Shown: piece after piece, positions 40,023 through 53,727 of the stretch | Position numbering within the stretch: position 1 is the first letter of the stretch | How the letters are laid out: the number at the start of each line of letters is the position of its first letter | NCBI GenBank assembly: GCA_019843655.1 | Contig: JACDQD010000102.1 | Coordinates: 505,501 to 569,500 of the forward strand | Length of the DNA stretch: 64,000 nucleotides | Origin: Lethocerus indicus | Taxonomy: Eukaryota; Arthropoda; Insecta; Hemiptera; Belostomatidae | Reading direction: 5' to 3' | Position numbers and translations under genes: made by a program | The notes under the pieces: generated by a model | What the model saw: only the letters and a program-made list of their open reading frames with translations | What the model was told of the DNA's origin: nothing | The model's database searches: none

Positions 40023-43000
40023 TATAATATTCCGTTTGTAGCGGGCTCGATGAATTAAACACGCCTCGGAAGTCAATACCTCCGTTTCATGAATAATTGC
40101 GCTCCAACGTCTAACCATTCCCATTTATCTTGCCCGTATTTCCTCGTCCGAACCGCCCTAACCGCGCCGGCCCCGCTCCCCATACCGGCCGGTAGGTAAA
40201 ATCCGTCCCCCCAATTCCTCTGATCCAATTACCCCGAACCGATGACTCCTTAATTGTGCACGTTGCCTCTGATAATTGGGACGCGGCCCGGCGGCCGACT
40301 GTTGTTAATGTTGAAAATTAATTTTCCCGGGTCGAAATACGCGCTGGGAAAAATTGGCGCAATGCGGAAGCCGAGAAAATGAAAGAACAATACTGAGCAC
40401 GGATCGCCAGAGGGAGAGAGAAATCAATGTTTACAAACGCCGTTCATTTTAAAGAAGCGCTAAAACGGAAAATATGTTCCAATACACTAAAGTTAATGAC
40501 CTAAACCAATCACTTTTCCTGCAAGTAATAGTAAAGGAAAATTGCCGCCGGATAATGAAAATCCTCGTCAGCTGTTCCCAACATCGTTTTAACCACCTCA
40601 TCTACTATTAGAGTAGCGATTCCCAAAGCTAATTTCAAAAGAACAGGCAGAGCGTAGTGGTGACAGCGACATATACGATTTGTCCGACCATATGTTGCTC
40701 CAATTACATACATGAATTGAAAACTATTATTTTAAGTAAAAATTTTAAATTACATCCACCAGTCAGACTTCAATACTTTATTTAGTGGTGCGGAGTCCCA
40801 AATTCCGGAGATAGACCCGTTCCCCGAGAACCTTTGATAAGTGAATCGAAAACTAGGCTTAAACTCCGGGGCTAGGGCAGCCCGCTCCGGGCGTTATCGT
40901 AAACGTCTTTCGGCTTTAGAGACACTAAAGATGATTTATAAACACCGGGGAGGAGGATGAGGTGGAGGAGAAGGGGGTGGTCGCAAAAGGTTTAATGAGT
41001 TTGCGGGCAGATGAAAGGCCCCGGAGGAGGGCTTACAAACGACGCTCGGGGCCACAAATTCACGCCGGGTTATGCTCCGCTGGCTGACTCCATTTTTTTC
41101 CAGAGGAAGACATATAACTTATTCATCGTAAACCTTTCAACGCGGTATAATTTATATTAATTTAAATAGACGGGGTGGAATGTTCAGTCTTCAAGGTAGT
41201 ATATTGAACCCTGAATCTGTTATCAATTTAATTAGACATAATTACAAGAGTGATCCTCTAATAATCAGATATTAACAAAATCTATTAACGGAAATTCTAT
41301 TCCAAATCTACAACATTTTATAATTCACAAAAAATTCGATCGAATATACCAGACAAATAAGGATTTCAAGAAATTACGGTTTCTTCGGAGCCGTCGATGG
41401 TAATTTCGAAGATGGAATAATTTCTGACCGCGTTTGACGTGCATTCGGATGTAAACGAAAAACTCAACCGAGTTACCGCAGTTACCGACCAGCCGGGCGG
41501 ATGTTTACCGGGGCGTTGTTAATTTCCAGCAATAATACACAAGGCTCTGATCCCCCGTCTAATAAATAACTTTATGGATCCGGCGGGCTCAAAACTGTGC
41601 ATTCGGCGGAGTGAAACGGTTGATGTATAAATGAGGGGGGGTAGGGCCGGCCACCGCTGACGCCGCCCGCCGTTACGGCAGACTAATTTTGAGTAATGCC
41701 CCGCGTTAAGGCCGCGCGCACCCCCGCTTCAAAGTGGCCCAAATCGATGCGGAATCAACAAAACTCTAAGATATAAAACAATCCAGGCTTGCGAACATTG
41801 TTTCAGCCCAAATCTGTTTCCTCCTTCGGATAAAAAACATTTAAGTTTCGACTGTCATTACTCTGTTATTTAAGCGGAATATATTAAAAATATTCATTCT
41901 CTACATTGTGATATATATCGATGTAAGGCAGCGGAGCGTGGCAACGTGTGGAATAAATAAAATTTTAATAAAATACTGTGCGGGTGGATTTCATACGAAC
42001 CTTTTTATCCTGTTGACTATATTATATTCAAAAACAATCCACAACAACATTTTGTCATGTATTTCTCTTTGTTTGGAGGGACCATTTAAACAATTACTCC
42101 TGCAGTTGTCCCCGGGTGACGGTTATTTCTCTAAATATAGTAGTGGTGGGCGTTTTGCATTAATTTCGATTTTTTCTTATTTTCACTGGGTCGGTTACGT
42201 TTGCACTGCAGGCGGGAAATTATTGGCAGTCTTACTCTAACCGAAAATAGTAAATCCTAAGGCTAAACATTATTTTCATAGTGGTCAACTTCCTGGTTAG
42301 CGAAAACGAATTTCATTTTTCCATATCAGAGTATCGCTTTGTCTTTATTGTACGCTTATTGTAGAAATAAATTTGGCGTTCCAAATAGAGGATTCTCCGC
42401 GTGAAACTTTCTTTCGGCGCAAGGAAAGAAGACCAAATTAAATTATTTCTGGATGCAGACCTGTCAAGTGCCTACCGGTCGGGGGCTGGTTGGAGCCCCG
42501 CCTCTCCGCGCCCAAACCCTCCCGGGAGTGTTGTACTCCCAAAAACAACTGTTAAGACGGAAAGAGAAACAATAAGGTTAATGTCCGGGCGTGTTGGGCC
42601 ATGGTAATCGCGGGCTAATTACAGCGGCAAGGTCTACAGAGGCGGCGGCTATTTAGTTAATTGGCTTGCCATCCTTTCGGCACCCAATTGCTCTCGACTC
42701 TATCGGCAGTCGGTTCGTTCTACCATTTCGCTCTCGCTATTCTTCCCCGCACGTTTCTTTCATCACGATTTCTTCTCACACTTACCAATTAACTGTAACT
42801 AGTTTCCAGTTACTGTAAAGGCATTTTAAATTGTTTACGCCTAATGCGATTTTAAATTAGTTTATTTTCCTAGAGCGTCTCGATTGTGATGTAATTTAAT
42901 TACACAAATTGTGTAAAAATATTCTATAAATACCATAGAATTCGAAACCTAATCCCGTTGCAATTTAATAAACGCGAATCTGTAATTATTTGATAATATT

Positions 43001-45688
43001 ATAAACGCAGGGACAGTGGGTTTAATCTCATAGCAGCCACCCATTCTTAAATCCGTTCCGCTCTGTTAAATAGGCATTGAATACAATACTGAATGGAAGA
43101 GTTTTAATATTTCCCTAACCCACCGACCTATACCTGTGGCTTCTATTACTGGTCTAAACGGCGGCCGGTTGAAATGAGACCGGACAATAGGGCCGGCCTT
43201 TGTAATTGTCGGGCTGTAATTACAGTTGTAGGTGGGTGAGGGCAGGCGCCTAGGAAGTACGAGGTTCTAACCAGCTGTCCGGCTAATTGGCGTTCAGTAT
43301 TAATAGAGGCGCCGGCGGCCATCGCCCGCTATCGAAGCGCTATTAGCACTATCTCTATCGTGGATACCTGCCCCTTAGCCTAATTGTAAATTCGGGAATT
43401 CCAGAGATTTCCGCGAATAAAGCAATTCGGAACGCGTTTGAACTGTTAACGAAATTACGGGAGCAACCCCTTCCTCCCACACTCTCGCCCTCCCTCTCAT
43501 CCCACCAAACTCTGCTCGGTCGGTTTTCACGTTGCCTTACCGGCGGACGGTAATGGAGATCGGGAATTGGGATTTGAATATTCGGCTAAATTAGGTTTCC
43601 CGTTTATTATTTATACGAAGTGTATCGGTTGTCGGGATATTTCATTTTGTTTTGGCGGTGAAATTGCGTTAAAACTAACAAGCCCCGCCTCTTAACCGAA
43701 TGTTTGCCCGTTAGGACGCCTTCTCTTCAGTAAAGTTGTTTTATGCGTTAATGCGATTATCCATTCCAAAGTTGAAATAACCCTCGATTGGGGTACTGTC
43801 CGCTGTAATGGATACCTATCGCTGGAACATATTAGGAAAATTATTTTAGCGTATAATACGCCGAACGGTTCGCAATATTGACAAGCGTCTCTAGAACAGT
43901 ATGCACGTTATTGAAAACTAACATTTATATAGTACCTACTAATGATTTAGTTCCTTTATATCCCGATAGTAATAACTGTCGTGTCGACGAAAACAGGTGA
44001 CTACGTGATTCTTTTGGCAATTACTTCTCTTTTAAAGTTATCACTAGTAGGGATAACGAGGGTAACAACGAAATCCACAGGATATATATGAAATCGTTTG
44101 GTCAGTCTAAATAAGAATTCGATAATAACATAAACATAATTACCGACCGAGAGAGATAGAAATTGAATCGAAAATCGGCCACCTAATAATACGACCTAAT
44201 ATGTCGTGTCATTGATATTTGTGTTAAAATCAGATTAGAAACTGAGGGGTGAATTCGCCTGGTTCTAAGAATAAAATCACATCCTACGATTCCTCGGCGG
44301 GATCGTCGGTTAGACTTAGCGATCGGGCAGGGGAGAGGCTAAAACCCTTTTCGGTTATCGATTGAGGAGGAGCCTCGACCGTTCGGAGGCCCGACACGTC
44401 TTTTCTCAATACCCTCCAGGATAATAACTATTCGCGGGGCGAACCCGCAGATAAACTTATATTCGCCTTAGCCCGTCCCTCCCCGTCCAAGAATAACACC
44501 GCCACTGGGTTATTCCCGAGGCGCTGTTTAATATCTGGGGACCCGCCCGTGACCGCTCTAATAACGCCCTGTGACTGACACCCAGTTTATGAACGTCCGG
44601 GTATTTTATGATTCCTTTGAAAAAAAAAAGGGAACCGCGGGATAAAACCCTGGTCTGTTGTAATAATACTGAAATGAGATGACATTGGCTTCGGCTTAGT
44701 GCATTTAGTGAATTAAAGTTCGTACCAAACACAGTCCGTAGCAAAACGTCCCCTGTTGATTCATAGTTTTGCATTCAAACATAAATTTAATTCGGACACT
44801 AAATTAAAATATTTATATCATCAGGAAATCTAAGTGCATCTGGGTCTTTAGCCTTGATAGATCCTTATTTATTCAAAGCAGGATAACCATTAGTATAATT
44901 TTTCTTTCTGTAAAACTAAATATAAATATAAAGTGTTTATAATTAATATAAAAAGCTTTTATAAAATTACACTAAATTTCTTCCCCCGGTGAGTTCTTTG
45001 AGTAGCGGCCTACTCACTGACAATGTTGCTGTCAATTAAAAGTGGTCTCAAACTACAACTGTACCTCCTTCTATGTAATTATATATGTTTATATCGGTTC
45101 ACAAAATCCTCAGCTGACATTGTCATTTACCGACAATAACAAATTACGATTTATATTTCAATTATACGTCGATTATTAATTAATTCCGTGTAACGACCGT
45201 AGTAACTGTGTTGGCTGCTGCGATACTATCGGGCCGCGCTGTTAATAAGCATCGGTCGGCTTGGACCGATTGTTGCCAGTGATTAATAGAGCGGCCACTA
45301 AACCTAGGCCACTTCGCCCGGATGTTATCTCGGCATTGATTCGACCCCCCCCCCCTACAATAGACCCCATCGTCGTGTTTTTATCCGTGGAAAACGGTCG
45401 GGGAGTGGGGTATCAAAAAAAGTTCTGTTTCCGAGGTGAAAGGGATCATAAAAAGAAGTCGGCAGCAAGAACCTTTAAAAGAGGCGTGGTCCAGAGAAGT
45501 TAGGCAGGGCCGTACGTTTGCCGTATGTTCCTCTCCGCCGGTGCGACATACGGCTGGCGAAGACCCAATATTATGCCCCGGGCATTCTCCAGCCGCCTCA
45601 TCCCCCCGCATTAGCTGGTAAGACGTACCCGCCTCCGCCCTGATGACTCGTCCGGTACGCCGGTTTCTCATATAGGCGTGTACACAGT

Positions 45689-45712
45689 GCCCTCGCGTAT
45701 ATGAGCGAGGGC
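45689..45712 (+). repeat. Perfect 8-bp GC-rich inverted repeat
   Basis: Arms GCCCTCGC (45689-45696) and GCGAGGGC (45705-45712) flank an 8-nt loop GTATATGA. Confidence 0.9.
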
Positions 45713-48700
45713 TTTCCGGCCCCCGTTATATTATGCCGTTTCGAAAGAGGAATAAAGAAAAACTGCGGGAAAAAGAAAGTTTCCATTTCGCACGGCCCAA
45801 TCGTAAATTCCAACCGGAGGACTTATTAGAGCGGCCGTGAATGGTACTCGGGTTTTATACGTTTCTTATATTTGTCTTCGGCTCGATTTTTTCCAAAGTG
45901 GGGAACCTCTGGAGCAGCTGCTTCCGCATTAAAGGCATATTTCATTTTAGAATCACATACGTACGACATGTTAAATATCGAATCGAGGGGAACAATTTTA
46001 ATTTTCAGTTTCTAAATTGTCTCGTACACTTTGAGAGCATAAAACTCTCTTCTCTTAAAAGATTCTTCTGGATTCGAAGTCATGTTCTTTAGAGTCTATA
46101 GAATCGTAAATAGAAGACCTAGCGTGATAGAGTATATACACTGCAAGTATCCGACCATAACTCGGTTGCAAACAATAATAAATGAAATATACTAACAGTA
46201 CACGGACTTGTTTTTGAATTTTCATTTATTGCTACGAACAGGCGGTGTATTTGAACAATAAGTACTCTTTGAACAACGAAAATTCCGTTAAAACTCCCCC
46301 ACGGTTTCAATTTCGCTGCTTCGGCAATATCCGATTTTGATTCCCGAAGTACCCGAATATTCGTAATCAATTCGGGGTCGGAATTCCGACCGGTCATTAA
46401 TTTAGGAATAGCATTGTTCGCGTTTGCACCCTTTTGCACCCGATTGCTTCTAATGCCCCCTTTCCCGGTTCGACTTCCGATTCAAAACAATTAACAGGGC
46501 GACAACAAATATTTTTTGTTTAGGGAAGGGTAGGGGGGGGGGCCATATCGCCGGCCAAGAGCGAAAAGGACCGGCCGTCGAACAATGGAGGACGGGCCGG
46601 CGCCGCACGATACACAGAATAACTGTATTTCTCGATCCGATTATAAATTTACGCCGGAAGTTTCCGTTTTACGCCCAATTCCGGTTTTCCACTCTTCCGT
46701 GTTTTGCCCTTCCGACCGTAATTCAATATAACTGACCGGTCTGTCATTCCGCGACAAAATTCGCTTCGATCGACATTCATACTTTAATAACACAGTTTAG
46801 ATCGAGTTTATAATTTATTTTTTTAATTACTACATTAAATCATGGAGGCATGACTAATTAGTGCCTTCAGTTAAATAATTTATATCTGCAGCCTTATAAC
46901 GTTATGCTTTACTTTAATGCACTTTAAAAATTTTTTTTTAAATGTGGCCTGAAAATGTTGCTTTTAAATTGCACGTGAACAAAAGAAAATAACACATATC
47001 TTCGACAGCGTTTAGGTCTTTATGGAAATTTTTGCTTATCGTGCGGCGTATGTTGTAATTTAGGATAATATTTCCGCGAAATGGTTTACAGGAGAGTAAA
47101 CAGGGGGGCATTGGCTGGCGTTATTTATGGAAATTAGATTAAAAAACGGACCGACCGAAATGGCATATTATGATTGTAATCCGCAAGTATGAAATCCAAT
47201 GATTTAATTCTGTCACTAACTAAGGACGATTTTAAGGCCCTCTTGTTGTATCCTAGACCCAGCGTCGGGATAAGGGAGCGATAGTGAACGGGGCTGCGCT
47301 TATGGGTTATTATCGCCGCCTGTAAAGTAGCCTGTGTACTCGCCCAACCCGCCGTCCCCACACCGCCCTGGGGAAATATGGGGGCACTTAATTTTTTTAC
47401 GGTCCCCGACAGATATCGCAAAAACGTAGGACTCGTAAAGAGAATAAGAATAAAATCTCCGGAGCGTAAGAAGAATAGGGAGGAAGGGGGGGAATAAAAA
47501 TACTAGTCGTTGAATGTGGAGCTCCCATGAGATATGTGCGGTTGTGGCTTCAGTAGGAAATTAATAGGAATTATAAATATTATTATCTTGCTTTATATAG
47601 GTAATATATATAATACGTGTTCGTAAAAAATAGGAAGCAAAGAGTAGATTTTTTCATATCCCTCCCCTACAGATTTGATTCTTCGGAAAACACGGATAAT
47701 CCAGTCATCAGTTATAATATTACGGGTCGTACATCCCTTTTCAGATGAAAGGTTTTCATTCGGGATATGCCCATAGCTTTCGAAATCTAAGTGCACCTCT
47801 ACCGGCGCTCCCTCCCCCCGAAAAGCCATTATTTCTCTATATCGTGAAATGGAGAAAATAAAAACCCTATAAAGGAAAGGGAGGAGAAAACCCGACTGTA
47901 TGTGCTCGGGCGGGGTGGGGTAGCGCCCCCGGGCGCTAAAACAGAGGCCGCCTTAAGCCGGCATCCCTCGGGGAGTCGCCCCCTAAAGCACCGAGCAAGG
48001 AAAACTCTCCTAGACGGTGGCCGGGGTCTATCGATTGACTCTAAAAACGGCTTTTAGCCCGGAGGCAGGCGGCCGGGATGCCGTTTCACGGCGGAACCAG
48101 CCCCGGCTTCTCTACCGTCTCTCAGGGGTCCCCTTTCTGTTTCCTCTTTTAAATGTCGGTCGGCCCAACTGGCCTCCGCCCGCTATCCGACCGCCCGAAA
48201 TTGTGTACGCCGAGAAACAGGCACTTGAACTGTAAAAACAGCGCCAACGAAGGGTCTGTCCCCAGTAACCTAATTTATTTACTATAGCTTAAACTTTAAT
48301 CCAGTTTAAAAGTCCGGAGCACAGCAAACAACAGAATTAAATCGACTTTATATCACCGCCTACTCACTTAATTAATGCTTCTCGTATTTAAACCAATGAT
48401 GGATAAAGATAATTCCAAGTACTTTACTGTAATATATTAATCCTATTTAGTTCCGTTGATTTTATGGAACAGGTTATTACAATATGGAATGTCCTTTGAT
48501 ATTAGCGAATATCACAATGATAATTGAAATAGGATCATCTACTCAGGCGATATTCAAATCCCAATCATAACATTCTTTTATAAATACGATAAAGGGCCGT
48601 ATGATTTTTCATTTTTTGATATTGAGCATCATCGCATACTACTACTCCCAACATCTCCGAACGACCGTTTAAGGGAATGTTCCGAGTTTGGGAATCCACA

Positions 48701-51700
48701 AAAATTGAAACAGCAGGTGGCACTGCCCGGAATCCAGTTCTAACTTAGTCATTGTTTCCCCCCAGCCCAGGGACCCGGCCCCCCGCTCGTTAATTGAGCA
48801 CACAAATAAATTGCGATCGGATTGAAAGCGGGGCCGCAGCACGCGTGTCCATTGTTTGTCCGATTTCCATTGAAGCCGCAATTAAACGCTCTCATTTCCT
48901 TAACTGCCCAGAAAACTATTAGTCCAGCCGTTAGCCTTCGGCCGGCCTCGCGAGGCACTCGGCGGTATTCAACCGCTTCTTCCGTTCAACCAACACAAAC
49001 ATTAGACCGGACCCATTATCTAAATCACTTTCATTGGGGATAATTCTGGGCTGCGTTTTCCCGCACTCTAAAAACAAGACTGTTTTCCTTTTCAAGTCAG
49101 TTACCTCATATCCAAGCTCTTTGAATATATCTGACAGAAGCATATTGGCTGTTTTGTTAAATTTATTTTACATCCCCACTTATTTATGCATAGCATTTGT
49201 TAAAAATTATAGACCCGACTTTTAGTCGATATTTGTTTTGAAAGTAGGCATATAATACGTGAGCTACTCTCGAGATATTCCTGGGGAGCACACTATAGAT
49301 TTAGGCTGTGCGGAAAGGGTCCCAGACCAAAGGGTTGGGATGGGGCGAGAGAAGGGAACTTTGGAGGCCGGCTTTGAAAAGTTCGGAGTCTGCCGATATG
49401 TGGATAGAGGCCACATTGTGTACGAGAATAACCGAGGGGCATCTCACACTCGTGTGTTCGGTTGTACGCCTGAGCGGTTTCGGTTCCCCAACGTATCGGG
49501 CCTATCGGTATCAAAAGTGTCGTTAACTCAAGATGCGGCTGAAATCTGGGCATTTATGCGCGCCCGTTTTCGGATCGGGAACTGTTGTTTTAACTGTCCT
49601 TATGTAAACTCTCTCCGGTGGTGCCTGGGCGCTGAGTTGAGGTGAGGGCTCGGCCGTCCCCTTCAGCGGTGTGCTCAATATTTAATGGGGCCGCCCCAAT
49701 CCTAACGGGGGGCGCCAACAACTCCTTCCCCGAGTTGTGAAAAGTGTATGAATTATTGACAGGGGCCGGTTTCTCGGTAGAATCGGGGTCGGCGGCGATT
49801 ACATCCGCCCCCCTCCCCCCCGCAGCCGGGATTTACAGATTTGCCCCGCGATATTCGAATCGGCCCGGGACTAAGACTAATGGAACCCGTACGTAGCCCC
49901 TGAATATTTGATGGGCCCCAAGACCTCTCTGCCGTTTCCTGCGGTCTAGATGAGGGAAACGCCGGCGGTCGGAGTGTCGTTAAATATTTATGTTTAATTT
50001 TACTTCGGAACAATCGGTCCTGTTGCCAGGCGACCCAGACCTTGTTCCCCGGTTTGTTTTTGTTTTCCAACTTTCAGTTAAGTTAGGAATTAAAACGAAG
50101 ACTCAGTTTGTCCCGAAGGAACTCAATTATTATTTCGAATCACTAAAGCGGTTTCTTAAACTTCAGCTTACTTGTACCTTCACTTTCAGTTTTAAAATCA
50201 TCAACGCACCGCTCTGATAAATATTGATGTATAATCGTTAGTTTCCTGTGAATGACCACACCTCAAGGAAAAATACAGTTTAAATAACTGTCATAAATTA
50301 CGTAAATATAATAAGATTAAATTATATATTTAATACTTCGTACAATCAATTGGTCTAAAACCTTCAGAAAAATATATCATTGTGATTCCATTAAATTTAT
50401 AAGGGAAACATTCCGGATACCGATAGTTCAACAATGCTATACCGATCTTCATTTATCAAATAATCATCAAGGAATACTAATATCATTGTGTGCAGCCATT
50501 ATTTTCTTTTATTATTTCATTCTGTTTGTTCCATCCACTCTTTCATCATAATTAACGAAAACGACATTCCGTGATACCTCACGGAAGAACGTACGATTGT
50601 CTAAAATAGGGTTCTGGATGTTCATTTCCATTATAAACATAGGTTGACTCATTTTAATGTCCAGACCTCCTACACTGGAGCCATAGCATTGTCACAGTTG
50701 AGACATTAATTGAATTCAGATTGTAGGGCCCGTTTCCCGTTTTTTACGACGTATTCAGTTGCTGCTCGTCCAAATGAGGGCGGCGCGGGGCATAAAGGGA
50801 CACTGAACAACATCGGGCTTTATGGCCGGGGCATAAATTCGGGCCTAGTTTATGTTGGCGTCATGCGTTAGTTTTAATGGGGTTCTGTAGACGAGTCGAC
50901 TTTACCCGCCCTTCGGGATGTCTTAACGAGGTGCCCGTTATTCTTCTTCCCTCGCCGCGCCATTATGATGACCCATCGGTGTGTGGCCTTCCCCCTACCA
51001 AATTCGTTACGAAACAGATGCGGGGATTTTCATTATGGCCGGTCCGCCTTTTAAAAAATGATTCTTTAAAAAACTCCCCAACCCACAAAAAAAAAATTGG
51101 GAAGGTTCGCGACCAGCCTATACGTTATTATAATTTGTCTTCCTCGTACCTGCCCCCCGTACCCATGTCAGTGTGCCTTGAAAGCTCAGTTCTTTGTTGA
51201 GAACGGTATTGTGTAAATGTTGAAAATGGCAAACGGTATAAACTTGAATCCGAACCTCATCCATTTAAACTAAAATTACAATCTACAGGTAGAAAATATT
51301 ATTTTTACGTCAACCCTCTCATCCATTCTTCGAATCATGTTCTGGTTCTAAACCGCTATATTAGTAATTATATCAAATTTTTAGCGTTCTTGAATCACTG
51401 TTCCCATCTGTCCGTGCCCCTCGAGTCTGGTTTAGTTTGTCTATTGGTATCTCGCAACCGGTTATAATGGAAAATAACCGCTGCAGAAGAAACGTCGAAA
51501 CGCCGTAGCAAAAAACAGAGTATTCCGATACTATTAGTATTCGTCAGAGGGACGATAAATGAACAATTTCTGTATACAATGCAAAACTGCCTCGCTCGTT
51601 TGGTTTGTTTTCTTCATTCCCCCCGGTAAAACTGAAATGTATTTACGATTCAGCTTGCTTGGAGCACAAACAATTCGCGGCGGCGAAACCGGTCTGGCTT

Positions 51701-52675
51701 TCGGAGCTGAATAGCGAGAGGAGTCAGAAATTTACTGGAATGGACGACATTCCGAACCGTCGCTGACCTCCCCCATATCTTATACCAACAGGACGGTTAT
51801 TCCTTCCCGGCCATCGCCATCATTCTTTTTTACCATTTATACCACGGGAACATACCAACTTTGGCAAGTTGAATCGCCGTATTCGGTTGTAGAGGAATAA
51901 AATTGTAAATAGGCTCCCCCCCGCTTTAAGTGACGCTCGGGTTCAAGTGGTTTTATAAGAGCCGCGCGGTTGAAAAATTCAATCCCAGGGTCTTTCGCCT
52001 CACCGGGAAAAGAGACAGAGACAGAGGTAGAGAGAAAGAAAGATAAAGAGAGGAGCCGAGACCAACCAGAAGAAATTAACAATTAAATGAATTCCCGAAT
52101 GGATTTTCTCGCCCGATACGGCTTGCCGGATTCTCCTGCACACCCGAGTCTCGTGTATCCCACCTCCTTTTTTTTCGTGCGGCCAGGTTCTAAATCTTGA
52201 TTTAGATTAACAAGATAAGTCCCGGGCCACGGTAGGTCACCGCATACATTACGGTATTATATGATGGGCTCTCACCCCCCGCTGTGGGTTAGGGCCCGGC
52301 CGGCCCCCTTCTTTATTTGTCCGCCTATAAAACCTTTTTTTACCTCCTTAACCCGGGTACATTGGCCAGATGTTACCTGAACCGTCTGTCCGCCGCCGGG
52401 ATAATATCCTCAACCGCAGTCCGTTCAATCTGTGTTTTTTTTATCAGTCTTGTGGAAAGGTTAAAGGAAATTGTTTTTTCTATTCTCCGTCCCTTTTTTT
52501 TCCCCGTGCTGACAACGGATTTCAAATGCGGGAACAAGTAGGGGAAATGAACTCGGTTGAAGGCTCGGGCGCGACCGTTCATCCCCAGGACGGACAATAG
52601 GGCCGGAGACATATGGTTTGACAATGGGTTTAAGTTATCTGACCACTTTTCCTAGATTAATTCGAATGGAAACTT

Positions 52676-52706
52676 GTTTGTTGACTCTTGCTTGTTACAG
52701 GTGAAT
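52676..52706 (+). promoter_or_regulatory. Candidate recursive-splicing (ratchet) site
   Basis: A T/C-rich tract (GTTTGTTGACTCTTGCTTG) is followed by TTACAG abutting GTGAAT at 52700/52701. A 3' splice site is thus fused directly to a 5' splice site with no exon between. This is the arrangement of ratchet points that remove very long introns stepwise in Drosophila. It lies about 16.5 kb into the intron after the transmembrane exon. The donor half departs from GTRAGT at one position. Identification is by pattern only. Confidence 0.3.
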
Positions 52707-53648
52707 TATGAAATTTTTTACGGCTTTCGAACTATTATAAGTGATGTATAATCCACGACTCGTTCACGTTATTATATTTATGACAACTGGAACTAGAAAC
52801 ACGATAGCCTATAAATTCGGCAGAGTACTACACGAATTATAGCTTCTAGTACAAGACCACACTAAAATTCGCTCTAGGACAGAATCAGCAGGAACATAAT
52901 TAGAACTCTTCGAATATTGACGAATACTACTGGAATTATTATTCCGTCCTGCATTGATTATATAACCCTTGGCTCCCAGTAGTTTATTGTTTGCAGTCCA
53001 CTAAGCCGTGAGTAAGAGATAGTCACGGTCGCTCCGTGACTACTGGTGTTAGACACGGTCGGACCATTTATCAAAAATTCCGACGAAGCAATGATATAGT
53101 GGAGGGCAGGGGTTAGCGGCGGAGTAGTTGACCCTGCGGGGAGTCTGAAGGGGCTACGATTTAAAAAAACAAAGTGAAGAGAATTGTCGGTAGTCTTCGA
53201 TAGCGATGTGAGAAACGATGGAACGATGGATTTTCGTATTCAGGACTGAATCATACGTGACCGGCTTGTACCAGTGCCTGTCCCGATATCGGCAATGTTT
53301 AACCGGAACATACATTTTAAATCCCCATTATCATCGGTCCCTTATTCTAAATGAAATAAGCGCTAATAAGTGTAAACAAATTCGACGGTTAAAAATGAGT
53401 GTTTTCCCGGTGTCTACAGGATTTTATATGCTACAAGTCAGTGTTTGTTCTGTTCCCAATTGCATGTCAAAATACTCAAAGTGTATTGAGCGCAAAAAAT
53501 GCTATATCCCTCGTAAAACATTAACGCGGCCATTAACCGGTAATCTGCTTGCACCTCTAGGGCGGCCATTAGTGTTTATTTATTCCGTCCATCTAGGGGG
53601 CAAATTCGAATTTAAGCCCGGGCGTGGACATTGGCCGAGGGGGAAGGT

Positions 53649-53650
<2 letters not shown>

Positions 53651-53722
<72 letters not shown>
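53651..53722 (+). repeat. (GA)36 microsatellite
   Basis: Uninterrupted GA dinucleotide repeat of 72 bp, the longest perfect simple repeat in the window. It creates an artificial Arg-Glu run in a long plus-strand frame (53218-53877) and a Ser-Leu run on the minus strand. In insects GA tracts can be bound by GAGA-type factors, but nothing else here shows a promoter. Confidence 0.95.

Positions 53723-53727
<5 letters not shown>

Larger units (their letters stand above)
36214..52675 (+). other. Intron after the teneurin transmembrane exon, proximal part
   Basis: There is no supportable coding exon apart from the weak cassette candidate at 38481-38552. Notably AT-rich zones are about 37430-37860, 44770-45000 and 50220-50560. 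GC-rich islands include about 40130-40350, 41640-41760, 43140-43400, 45240-45720, 47880-48240 and 49300-49980. Frames within the GC-rich islands are short, overlap on both strands and lack splice pairs. Confidence 0.6.

Noticed and set aside
45640..45668. CTGATGA near GTTTC, suggestive of a hammerhead
   Set aside because: The GAAAC complement is on the opposite strand, so the catalytic core is not formed.
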